Of a stretch of DNA of 64,000 nt, positions 10,401 to 17,019 are shown piece by piece (position 1 is the stretch's first letter; the number at the start of each line of letters is the position of its first letter). A model generated the notes under the pieces. That model saw only the letters and a program-made list of their open reading frames with translations. It ran no database searches and was not told where the DNA came from. The stretch is taken from positions 62,001 to 126,000 of the forward strand of contig CAYPIY010000011.1 in the NCBI GenBank assembly GCA_964410965.1, given 5' to 3'. The DNA comes from JBBIRG01 sp964410965. Lineage in GTDB: Bacteria > CLD3 > SB21 > JBBIRG01. Position numbers and translations under genes: made by a program.

Positions 10401-10668
10401 TCTCGCGCAGAATTTCCCGAATCCGTTCAATCCGAGTACAACCATCCGGTACGACATTAAAAAAGCCGGGAAAGTCAGTCTGAAAATTTATAATACACTG
10501 GGCCAGGAAGTACGGACCCTGGTTAACGGCTATCGGACGGCTGGAAATCAAACGGTCATATGGGACGGAAAGAATAATCAAGGAAAATCGGTTTCATCGG
10601 GGATATATTTCTACCGTCTGGAAGCGGGATCGTTCGTGAAGACGATGAAAATGCTGCTTGTGAGGTAG
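7441..10668 (+). CDS. Large FG-GAP repeat protein with T9SS sorting domain
   Basis: A 1075-residue secreted protein. Residues 1-20 are a signal peptide ending TATAQ. Residues about 35-380 carry seven FG-GAP/VCBS repeats of the form WGDYDNDGDLDxxIxG, whose DxDxDGxxD loops bind calcium and normally build a beta-propeller. Residues about 495-605 look like an ASH/choice-of-anchor-D domain, and residues 700-905 like a second propeller (DGSVYYAVD ... VIDTATG). The last 90 residues, with NFPNPFNPSTTI and ending KMLLVR, form a type A T9SS sorting domain. A secreted or cell-surface adhesive role is likely but inferred. Base composition jumps from AT-rich to GC-rich at about 9010, inside the ASH domain. 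Confidence 0.88.
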   Translation: MKIAFTVFTVLSLISTLATAQTFTDLGASLIPAWNSSAAWGDYDNDGDLDVVIAGYIDGSGTTSTNLYRNDDGVFVNSGMVFSGAGASALAWGDYDNDGDIDIIISGKVSGSNDSTLLYRNDQTFFTKINSSFFKVLSGTLAWGDYDNDGDLDLLIGGSDQSNLYRNDGGDSFTPTNAITETLANGTFTWGDYDKDGWLDFAMIGRITSNTFVARVYHNNQNGTFTDINAGLWGVRYSAAAWGDFDNDGDLDLAYAGNYNSLRDSTILYRNDNGLFTNSSIPFISLRQCSMDWGDYDNDGDLDLLVSGDSSATGAAGASHTLIYRNERGTHFTRIDYGLVKIRQGMARWGDFDNDGDLDILICGYISSSNYTSKIYKNNLMDDLSSLSVPVGTFVRQDTVTITWNRIHSIPDQSLSYNINIFWVDEDEYFVSPMANTNSGKRYVAGIGNCMLDTSKTYFNLEGGKYYWSLQTVNHAFQGSEFTSIDSFEIPYEPFFVKNKNQIDFGMTMIGSPVFDTITITNDGNVPLIIDTIYISDPLNFDFTHSVDTIPPGESRDVHLMFDPSEYGIHEDALVFIHNAQSSPDTVYLKGSVLFAKIAVSDTVLTGLVNENGTDSTAFKIYNQGMTGLTYAISESENAFTFLKKIRSHENQKPRHQNLSGPVSLEADLAESTESGTRFTEAFGDMTAYGFNLKTVPDQFVRFDLTEPGTIFLKGTVPQSFYAADFSTDGSVYYAVDDVSKQFGVIDTATGDFTVRGPLTGLTGYVTGMTVDPTDETIYLTVTDGSSAGFLYTVNPEDGTPSLIGTITNMAIPIAIGASPAGILYSYDITTDSLYVIDKATAFGSAVASLDFNATNAQGMDFDPTDGLCYLASYTSPNGYLRTVDLNTGITTIIGAFPNQEIDGFGILKTGLPWVYAQPTSGTILPGDSAEINVYWYGKIPAEIVVPMDGYFHIASDDTSSPNVSVSLHLDVAVSADENENQPVRYHLAQNFPNPFNPSTTIRYDIKKAGKVSLKIYNTLGQEVRTLVNGYRTAGNQTVIWDGKNNQGKSVSSGIYFYRLEAGSFVKTMKMLLVR

Positions 10669-10673
10669 AGAAA

Positions 10674-11183
10674 AATAGAACACGGANNNNNNNNNNNNNN
10701 NNNNNNNNNNNNNNNNNNNNNNNNNNNNNNNNNNNNNNNNNNNNNNNNNNNNNNNNNNNNNNNNNNNNNNNNNNNNNNNNNNNNNNTGACGCGGACCAAC
10801 ACGGATTCTCACGGATAAGAAAAACCTATGGTTTTAATCCGCGAATATCCGTCCAATCCGTGAAATCAGTGTTCAGAATGATAGAACACGGATGACGCGG
10901 ACCAACACGGATTCTCACGGATAAGAAAAACCTATGGTTTTAATCCGTGGTTATCCGTCCAATCCGTAAAATCAGTGTTCGGTCTTATAGAACACGGAGG
11001 ACGCGGATGAACACGGATTCTCACGGATAAGAAAAAACCAGTAGTTTAATCCGTAAAGATCCGTCCAATCCGTGAAATCAGTGTTCGGTTTTATAAAACA
11101 CGGATGACGCGGACCAACACGGATTCTCACGAAGGAAATCCAAAGACTCTGAATTAAATAGGTTAAACCAGTGTTCTGTTTTT
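10674..11183 (+). repeat. 106-bp palindromic repeat array, left block
   Basis: Units begin ATAGAACACGGA, pass through AAAACC-TAT-GGTTTT at the centre and end AATCAGTGTTC. Full or partial units are at 10674 (cut by the gap), about 10787-10880, 10881-10986 and 10987-11092; the last, from 11093, decays into the leader of the GxxExxY gene. The copies are nearly identical. No reading frame or promoter is evident inside. Confidence 0.92.
10687..10786. other. Scaffold gap of exactly 100 N
   Basis: One hundred consecutive N bases begin within a repeat unit. A round 100 is the usual placeholder for unknown length, so the true copy number on the left is not known. Confidence 0.97.
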
Positions 11184-11210
11184 TTTTGCCATTCTCCTAT
11201 AGGATAAAAT

Positions 11211-11609
11211 ATGAGTTTACTTCATGAAGAACTAACTGACCGGATCTTAAAATCTTTTTATGATGTATATAATGAACTCGGCTATGGGTTTCTGGAAAAA
11301 GTTTATGAAAACGCTCTGTTTTTTGAACTGCAATTGAATCAGATTCAATGTGAGCGACAACGGCCGATTCAGGTCTTTTATAAAGAGCATAAGGTTGGTG
11401 ATTACTACGCTGATATCATTGTTGAAAATCTAGTTATCGTAGAATTGAAAGCTGCAGAAGCAATCGCCGAAGAACATGAATGCCAGCTGATCAATTATCT
11501 CAGGGCTACGGAAATGGAAGTGGGTCTGCTTCTGAATTTCGGAAAATCAGCGCAGTTTAAAAGGAAGATATTCACAAATGATAAAAAACGTATAAATCGG
11601 AATAAATAG
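11211..11609 (+). CDS. GxxExxY-family protein
   Basis: A 132-residue protein of the GxxExxY family (TIGR04256-like). The name motif is G26-F-L-E29-K-V-Y32. A segment of about residues 65-83 (DYYADIIVENLVIVELKA) has the D ... ExK layout of PD-(D/E)xK nuclease folds, but nuclease activity is not shown for the family here. It sits alone within the repeat array. Its stop codon TAG (11607-11609) is formed by the first bases of the next repeat unit (ATAGAACAC). The leader grows out of a degenerate repeat. There is no hint of partner genes. Confidence 0.85.
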   Translation: MSLLHEELTDRILKSFYDVYNELGYGFLEKVYENALFFELQLNQIQCERQRPIQVFYKEHKVGDYYADIIVENLVIVELKAAEAIAEEHECQLINYLRATEMEVGLLLNFGKSAQFKRKIFTNDKKRINRNK

Positions 11610-12343
11610 AACACGCATGACACGGATCTACACGGATTTTTACGGATAAGAAAAACCTATGGTTTTAATCCGTGGTTATCCGTCCAATCCGTAAAATCAG
11701 TGTTCGGTTTTATAGAACACGGAGGACGCGGATCAACACGGATTTTCACGGATAAGAAAAACCTATGGTTTTAATCCGTGGTTATCCGTCCAATCCGTAA
11801 AATCAGTGTTCGGTTTTATAGAACACGGAGGACGCGGATCAACACGGATTTTCACGGATAAGAAAAACCTATGGTTTTAATCCGTGGTTATCCGTCCAAT
11901 CCGTAAAATCAGTGTTCGGTTTTATAGAACACGGAGGACGCGGATCAACACGGATTTTCACGGATAAGAAAAACCTATGGTTTTAATCCGTGGTTATCCG
12001 TCCAATCCGTGAAATCAGTGTTCAGGTTTTAATAGAACACGGATGACGCGGAACAACACGGATTCTCACGGATAAGAAAAACCTATGGTTTTAATCCGTG
12101 GTTATCCGTCCAATCCGTAAAATCAGTGTTCGGTTTTATAGAACACGGAGGACGCGGATCAACACGGATTTTCACGGATAAGAAAAACCTATGGTTTTAA
12201 TCCGTGGTTATCCGTCCAATCCGTGAAATCAGTGTTCAGGTTTTAATAGAACACGGATGACGCGGATCAACACAGATTCTCACGGATAAAAAAACCTGTA
12301 TTTCAATCCGTGAAGATCCGTCCAATCCGTGAAATCAGTGTTC
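11606..12343 (+). repeat. 106-bp palindromic repeat array, right block
   Basis: Seven direct tandem units start at 11606, 11712, 11818, 11924, 12032, 12138 and 12246, with periods of 106 or 108 bp. Each unit reads GAACACGGA ... CACGGATAAG-AAAACC-TAT-GGTTTT-AATCCGTGG ... AATCAGTGTTC, so its two arms pair imperfectly around a perfect AAAACC/GGTTTT centre. The last unit ends ten bases before the groEL terminator. The units are too long and too uniform, without unique spacers, to be CRISPR. Confidence 0.93.
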
Positions 12344-12352
12344 CATAAAAAC

Positions 12353-12386
12353 AAAACCCTGACCATATCGGCCAGGGTTTTTTATT
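12353..12386. terminator. Terminator of groESL (bidirectional)
   Basis: AAAACCCTG and CAGGGTTTT form the stem, continued by CC/GG after one mismatch, with T runs on either strand. It lies 17 bp beyond the groEL stop codon and abuts the repeat array. Confidence 0.8.
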
Positions 12387-12402
12387 TTCAGGGAAATATC
12401 GA

Positions 12403-14058
12403 TTAATACATATCGCCCATACCGCCGCCGCCCGGCATCGGGGGCATCGCGGCTTTCTTGTCTTCTTTCTTCTCATACACGCAGGCTTCGGTGGTCAGCA
12501 GGAGACCGACGACGGAAGCGGCGTTTTCCAGCGCGGTACGGCTGACTTTGGTCGGGTCGATCACGCCGGATTTCAGCAGGTTTTCGTATTCTTCGGTCAG
12601 TGCGTTGAATCCGAAATCGTCTTTGCCTTCCTTGACTTTCTGGACGACAATGGAGGATTCGAGTCCGGCGTTCTCAACGATCATGCGGATAGGTTCTTCG
12701 AGAGCGCGGCGGACGATGGCGACGCCTAAACCGGTATCGCCGGCGAGGAGTTTATCGTTGATTCCGCCTTTGCCTTTTTCGATGGCGTGCAGGCAGCGCA
12801 GATAGGCCACACCGCCGCCCGGGACGATACCTTCTTCCACGGCCGCGCGGGTCGCGTGCAGTGCGTCTTCCACTCGCGCTTTCTTTTCCTTCATCTCGAC
12901 TTCGCTGGCCGCGCCGATGCGGATGACCGCGACGCCGCCCGCTAATTTCGCAAGACGTTCCTGGAGTTTTTCCTTGTCATAATCGCTGGTCGTGTTCTCG
13001 ATCTGCGTCTTGATCTGGCCAATGCGGCCTTTGATGGTTTCTTTCTTCCCGGCGCCTTCGACGATGGTGGTATTGTCCTTGTCGATGATCACTTTCTTGG
13101 CGGTTCCGAGGTATTCGATCTTCGCGTTCTCTAATTTATAGCCGGCTTCCTCGCTGATCAGTGTTCCGCCGGTCAGGATGGCGATGTCTTCCAGCATGGC
13201 TTTGCGGCGGTCGCCGAAACCGGGCGCTTTCACGGCGCATACGCGCAGGGTGCCGCGGAGTTTGTTCACGACTAACGTCGCCAGCGCTTCGTTCTCGACG
13301 TCTTCGGCGATGATCAGGAGGGACTTGCCCATCTGAACGACTTTTTCCAGGATGGGAAGCAGGTCTTTCATCGCGGAGATTTTCTTGTCGTAAATCAGGA
13401 TGCGCGGGTCTTCCAGGATCGCTTCCTGGGTTTCGGCGTCGGTGATAAGGTACGGTGATAAGTATCCGCGGTCGAACTGCATACCTTCGACAGTTTCCAT
13501 GTTTGTCTCGAAACCCTTGGCTTCCTCGACGGTGATGACGCCGTCTTTTCCGACTTTTTCCATCGCGTCGGCTAACAGCTGGCCGATTTCCATGTCGTTG
13601 TTCGCGGAGATCGTGCCGACCTGCGCGATCTGTTCCTTGCCTTCGACTTTCTTCGACATTTTCTTCAGTTCCTCGACGACGACTTTCACGGCGGCATCGA
13701 TGCCCTTCTTCAGTTCCATCGGGTTCGCGCCGGCGGTCACGTTCTTCAGACCCTGGGTATAGATCGCCTGGGCGAGAACGGTCGCGGTCGTGGTTCCGTC
13801 ACCGGCGACGTCGCTGGTTTTGGAAGCGACTTCACGGACCATCTGGGCGCCCATGTTTTCGATTGAATCCTCAACTTCAATTTCTTTCGCGACGGTTACG
13901 CCGTCTTTGGTGACGGTCGGGGCGCCGTATTTCTTCTCGAGAAGAACGTTACGGCCCTTGGGACCGAGTGTAACTTTAACGGCGTTCGCCAGCGTGTCGA
14001 TGCCTTTTTTCAGCTTCGTGCGGGCGTCCACATCAAAAATAATTTCTTTTGCAGCCAT
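12403..14058 (-). CDS. groL: Chaperonin GroEL
   Basis: The 551-residue 60-kDa chaperonin; with GroES it folds cytosolic proteins in an ATP-driven double ring. It is full length. GDGTTTATVLAQAI near residue 86 and VEEGIVPGGGVAYLR near 410 are the nucleotide-binding segments. The C-terminal tail is a short PMPGGGGMGDMY rather than several GGM repeats. It is second in the groES-groEL operon, 60 bp after groES, and should be under the HrcA/CIRCE control seen upstream of groES. Confidence 0.98.
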   Translation of the reverse strand: MAAKEIIFDVDARTKLKKGIDTLANAVKVTLGPKGRNVLLEKKYGAPTVTKDGVTVAKEIEVEDSIENMGAQMVREVASKTSDVAGDGTTTATVLAQAIYTQGLKNVTAGANPMELKKGIDAAVKVVVEELKKMSKKVEGKEQIAQVGTISANNDMEIGQLLADAMEKVGKDGVITVEEAKGFETNMETVEGMQFDRGYLSPYLITDAETQEAILEDPRILIYDKKISAMKDLLPILEKVVQMGKSLLIIAEDVENEALATLVVNKLRGTLRVCAVKAPGFGDRRKAMLEDIAILTGGTLISEEAGYKLENAKIEYLGTAKKVIIDKDNTTIVEGAGKKETIKGRIGQIKTQIENTTSDYDKEKLQERLAKLAGGVAVIRIGAASEVEMKEKKARVEDALHATRAAVEEGIVPGGGVAYLRCLHAIEKGKGGINDKLLAGDTGLGVAIVRRALEEPIRMIVENAGLESSIVVQKVKEGKDDFGFNALTEEYENLLKSGVIDPTKVSRTALENAASVVGLLLTTEACVYEKKEDKKAAMPPMPGGGGMGDMY

Positions 14059-14118
14059 TGTTTTCTCCTAATGTATTATTTTTTTTCTTAGTGTCTTTGC
14101 GTCTTGATGGCAAAGGTT

Positions 14119-14406
14119 TTATCCCTGGATCGCGAGAATATCCGTCTCATGCATGATCAGGTATTTTTCGCTTTCATAGCTGATTTCCGTTCCGGAATAT
14201 TTTCCGAACAGAACACGGTCGCCCGCTTTGACCTGCATTTTGATGGTTTCGCCTTTATCGGAAACGCGGCCCGGACCGACTGCCAGGATTTCGCCAACCT
14301 GCGGTTTTTCTTTCGCGACGTCCGGTAATATGATACCGCCTTTTGTCACTTCTTCAGGTTCAATCACTTTCAGAATAAGCCGATCGCCTAAGGGTTTCAG
14401 TTTCAT
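14119..14406 (-). CDS. groS: Co-chaperonin GroES
   Basis: The 95-residue lid of the GroEL chamber. It begins MKLKPLGDRLILKVIEPEE, keeps the mobile loop (TKGGIILPD) that docks on GroEL, and ends KYLIMHETDILAIQG. GGAGG lies six bases before the ATG. The 60-bp spacer to groEL contains a stretch (14092-14117) resembling the dispersed 'CTTTGC ... AAGACGCAAAGAC' type of repeat. Confidence 0.97.
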   Translation of the reverse strand: MKLKPLGDRLILKVIEPEEVTKGGIILPDVAKEKPQVGEILAVGPGRVSDKGETIKMQVKAGDRVLFGKYSGTEISYESEKYLIMHETDILAIQG

Positions 14407-14511
14407 GGTAACCTCCGTAATGTTAAATTGATTGATGAATTAATATTATTTTTTACTGTTATGTCACTATTTTGTTATGATCAAATATAATTCATATAGT
14501 CTACTGTGCAA

Positions 14512-14531
14512 AATGTGAGCCAAGTCACATT
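14512..14531. promoter_or_regulatory. Perfect Crp-type palindrome upstream of groES
   Basis: AATGTGA-GCCAAG-TCACATT is a perfect inverted repeat matching the TGTGA-N6-TCACA consensus of Crp-family regulators. It lies between CIRCE and groES, 106 bp before the groES start, and about 205 bp before the divergent EamA gene. Which gene it controls is not decided by the sequence. Confidence 0.55.
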
Positions 14532-14596
14532 GGTTTATTTATAGTATTGATTTTTAATAACATATATTAATTTACACATCTGACATTATCAAAATA

Positions 14597-14623
14597 ATAG
14601 CACTCTATCAAAAAGAGTGCTAA
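14597..14623. promoter_or_regulatory. CIRCE operator (HrcA site) of groESL
   Basis: ATAGCACTC, nine bases, then GAGTGCTAA. It matches the CIRCE consensus TTAGCACTC-N9-GAGTGCTAA at all but the first base. HrcA repressor binding here is the standard heat-shock control of groESL. A further perfect 10-bp inverted repeat (TATTTATGAC-TTTAC-GTCATAAATA) sits at 14635-14659, of unknown role. Confidence 0.92.
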
Positions 14624-14734
14624 TTTGACACAAATATTTATGACTTTACGTCATAAATAAGTGTCATAATTGCAGTATCTGAAATAAAATTTGACTTGAT
14701 TTATTGATCAATTAATCATAAACTATGCAAAAAC

Positions 14735-15718
14735 ATGGAGTTTATGAACAGAAATTATCTCAAAGGAATTATATTCATTGTACTGGCGTCATTAGCGTGG
14801 AGCAGCGCCGGTTTGATGATCAAGATATCCACACTTCCGCCGCTGCAGATCGCATTTTACAGGTCATTCATCGCGGGAATTTTTCTGATCGTTTACATTT
14901 TCTGGACGATGTACCGGTACAGGATCAAATTCAGATTTTCCGTAAACCGGTGGTCGCTTCTGACGGCCGTATTTTATACGGGAACCGTGACGTTGTTTGT
15001 CACGGCCAATAAACTGACGACGGCCGCTAACGCCGTTTTCCTGCAATACATGGCGCCGGTGTACGTGATTATCCTGTCGTATGTATTCCTGAAAGAAAAA
15101 ATATATTTTCACGAGATCCTGACGGTGATCGTTTGTCTCGCGGGCATGGGGCTTTTTTTTATCGAGGAGGAAAAATCGACGGCGTTTACCGGGAATGTGA
15201 TCGGTATACTATCCGGTATCGCGTTCGCGCTGCTGCAGTTCATTGTGAAAAAGTCCGGCCAGTCCGGTAATCCGTCACCGGATGATTCGCATAAAAACGT
15301 TGAAATTCAGTCCACGTTCAATCTCTCGCTGGGCAATCTGATGACGGTTCTTCTGATCGGGATACTGATTTTGATCATATCGCTGGTTAGCAACGATGCT
15401 TCATTATCGATTGGCGAAGTTGTGGTCAGCGCGTTTTCCATGACGCTTCAGGATTTTTATGTTCTCCTTTTTCTTGGCGTTTGCCAGCTGGGGCTGGGAT
15501 ATGTATTTTTTGCGAAGGGCGTGCATTACATATCGAGCGTTGAGGTGGCGATTTACACGCTGCTGGAGCCGATCTGCAGTCCGGTCTGGACGTATCTCGG
15601 GACCGGCGAACAGCCCGGCGTGTGGGCGATGGCCGGCGGCGCGTTAGTGACGGTTTTTCTCGTGATCAATTCTGTGGTTCATTATTCGAAGAGGACGGCC
15701 GGTGAACCGAACGGGTAA
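14735..15718 (+). CDS. EamA-family (DMT) membrane transporter
   Basis: A 327-residue protein with about ten membrane segments in two EamA repeats, the full-length form of the drug/metabolite transporter superfamily. Typical elements are SLAWSSAGLMIK, FYRSFIAG and PICSPVWTYLGTGEQP near the end. The substrate cannot be read from sequence. Start is ATG 14735, or ATG 14744 (MNRNYLKG); neither has a well-spaced ribosome site. It overlaps aroK by 17 bp, so they are probably co-transcribed. It is divergent from groES across a 328-bp regulatory region. Confidence 0.85.
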   Translation: MEFMNRNYLKGIIFIVLASLAWSSAGLMIKISTLPPLQIAFYRSFIAGIFLIVYIFWTMYRYRIKFRFSVNRWSLLTAVFYTGTVTLFVTANKLTTAANAVFLQYMAPVYVIILSYVFLKEKIYFHEILTVIVCLAGMGLFFIEEEKSTAFTGNVIGILSGIAFALLQFIVKKSGQSGNPSPDDSHKNVEIQSTFNLSLGNLMTVLLIGILILIISLVSNDASLSIGEVVVSAFSMTLQDFYVLLFLGVCQLGLGYVFFAKGVHYISSVEVAIYTLLEPICSPVWTYLGTGEQPGVWAMAGGALVTVFLVINSVVHYSKRTAGEPNG

Positions 15719-16220
15719 GCACATTTATCTTTGCGGATTCATGGGAAGCGGCAAGACCACCGTCGGGCGGATGCTCGCAGAAAAGCTGAACAGGCCGTTC
15801 ATCGATACGGATGAGGAAATCGAAAAAACAACGAACCGCAGTATCGCTGAAATATTCAAAGATCCCGGCGAAACGGAGTTCCGTAAGCTTGAAAAGGAAT
15901 TGATTCGTAACATTGCCGCCGTTCAAACTCCATCGGTCATCGCGCTCGGAGGCGGAAGCCTGATGGACGCCGGTTCGCTCGATGTCGTCAAATCGTCCGG
16001 ATTGCTGATCTATCTGGAATGCTCCATTGATGTACTCCGTCGGCGCCTTCAGAATTCCCTTCGTCCGCTCCTGAAAACGGAATCGATGGAATCGCTGATA
16101 GAAAAAAGGCTGCCTGGATATGTAAAGGCGGATCGTGTTTTTTCAAGTCAATCCGGAAAGGCTGAAAACATTGCCCGGGAGATCCACGACTATTTGAATA
16201 AACTTCATTCTGAACGTTGA
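15702..16220 (+). CDS. aroK: Shikimate kinase
   Basis: A 172-residue enzyme that phosphorylates shikimate with ATP in aromatic amino-acid synthesis. GFMGSGKTT (12-20) is the P-loop, DTDEEIE holds the shikimate-binding Asp, EFRKLE the Arg, and ALGGGS the GGG loop; SLRPLL is the lid arginine. The GTG start at 15702 lies within the end of the EamA gene, with GAAGAGG upstream, so translational coupling is likely. No other aro gene is nearby. Confidence 0.95.
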   Translation: MNRTGKHIYLCGFMGSGKTTVGRMLAEKLNRPFIDTDEEIEKTTNRSIAEIFKDPGETEFRKLEKELIRNIAAVQTPSVIALGGGSLMDAGSLDVVKSSGLLIYLECSIDVLRRRLQNSLRPLLKTESMESLIEKRLPGYVKADRVFSSQSGKAENIAREIHDYLNKLHSER

Positions 16221-16255
16221 CACCCTTGACTCTCTTATAATACCGGAAAAAAAAA

Positions 16256-16285
16256 TCCGCCGTATACCTTGAAAACTACGGCGGA
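16256..16285 (-). terminator. Terminator of the 16311-16889 barrel gene
   Basis: TCCGCCGTA pairs perfectly with TACGGCGGA across a 12-base loop. On the minus strand it is followed by nine or more T. It sits 25 bp past the minus-strand gene's stop and also faces the end of aroK. Confidence 0.85.
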
Positions 16286-16310
16286 AAATAATTGCAGGTT
16301 TTGCCGGCGG

Positions 16311-16889
16311 TCAGTTGCCGAATTCGTACCCGATTGTAAAATACATGATCGGAGGAAATGCGATGTCGTAGTCATCATTACCACCTACAGGTTGTGATAT
16401 GAAACCAAACTCGCCTAATATCGCTTTGCCATTTCCCATTGAATAAGCGCCCTGAAGAATAAACCCTACATCCATACCGTTGCTTCCATCATAATCATCA
16501 TATACGCCGCGGTTATAGCCAAATGCAATTCCAGGCCTGATCTGAAGTTTTTCCCCTGCATTGAATCGTGCTTTAAAGGTCGCCGCTAAAGTATGATAGC
16601 TGGCCGATTCATCAAAGTCTGAAAGAGATGTACTGGAAAAAATATATTTAAATCCGACAGACAACTTTGGAGCTACGTACCCGTCAATTTCTGTACCAAA
16701 AACAAATCCTGGATCAATTGCATAGTCTCCTCCGGGGTCAACATTTAGTTCTCCGGGCCCTGGAAACAGGATGCCTCCATGAAAACCAAAATTCCATGTT
16801 TGATTCGAAAAAGCGCTCTGCGCATTTACTGACCAAGGAAAATACGCCGCAAGCACCCATACCCAGACGATAAAGTAACCCTTTTTCAT
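16311..16889 (-). CDS. Small outer-membrane beta-barrel protein
   Basis: A 192-residue protein with a signal peptide (about 1-24, ending VNAQ). The rest alternates polar and aromatic residues in eight or so candidate strands and ends IGYEFGN, as in OmpA/OmpW-like or porin-family barrels. Many Gly and Asp residues occupy the turns. The specific role is unknown. A good AGGAGG precedes the ATG. It lies 130 bp downstream of the CHAT gene on the same strand, and has its own terminator. Confidence 0.7.
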   Translation of the reverse strand: MKKGYFIVWVWVLAAYFPWSVNAQSAFSNQTWNFGFHGGILFPGPGELNVDPGGDYAIDPGFVFGTEIDGYVAPKLSVGFKYIFSSTSLSDFDESASYHTLAATFKARFNAGEKLQIRPGIAFGYNRGVYDDYDGSNGMDVGFILQGAYSMGNGKAILGEFGFISQPVGGNDDYDIAFPPIMYFTIGYEFGN

Positions 16890-17019
16890 AAAACCTCCTG
16901 AAAATAAGTGAACTCATTGCTATAAGAACGCCGGAAAAAAATCATAACCTATCACAATAAAACATGAAACACGAAAAATTAATGCAAATTGCCGGGAAAT
17001 ACAAGTTTTTTCAGACATT

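Noticed and set aside
11606..12343. CRISPR array
   Set aside because: Units are 106 bp and tandem with no unique spacers, and no cas genes are present.
16217..16241. TTGACA ... TATAAT promoter after aroK
   Set aside because: Spacer is only 13 bp and no plus-strand gene follows.
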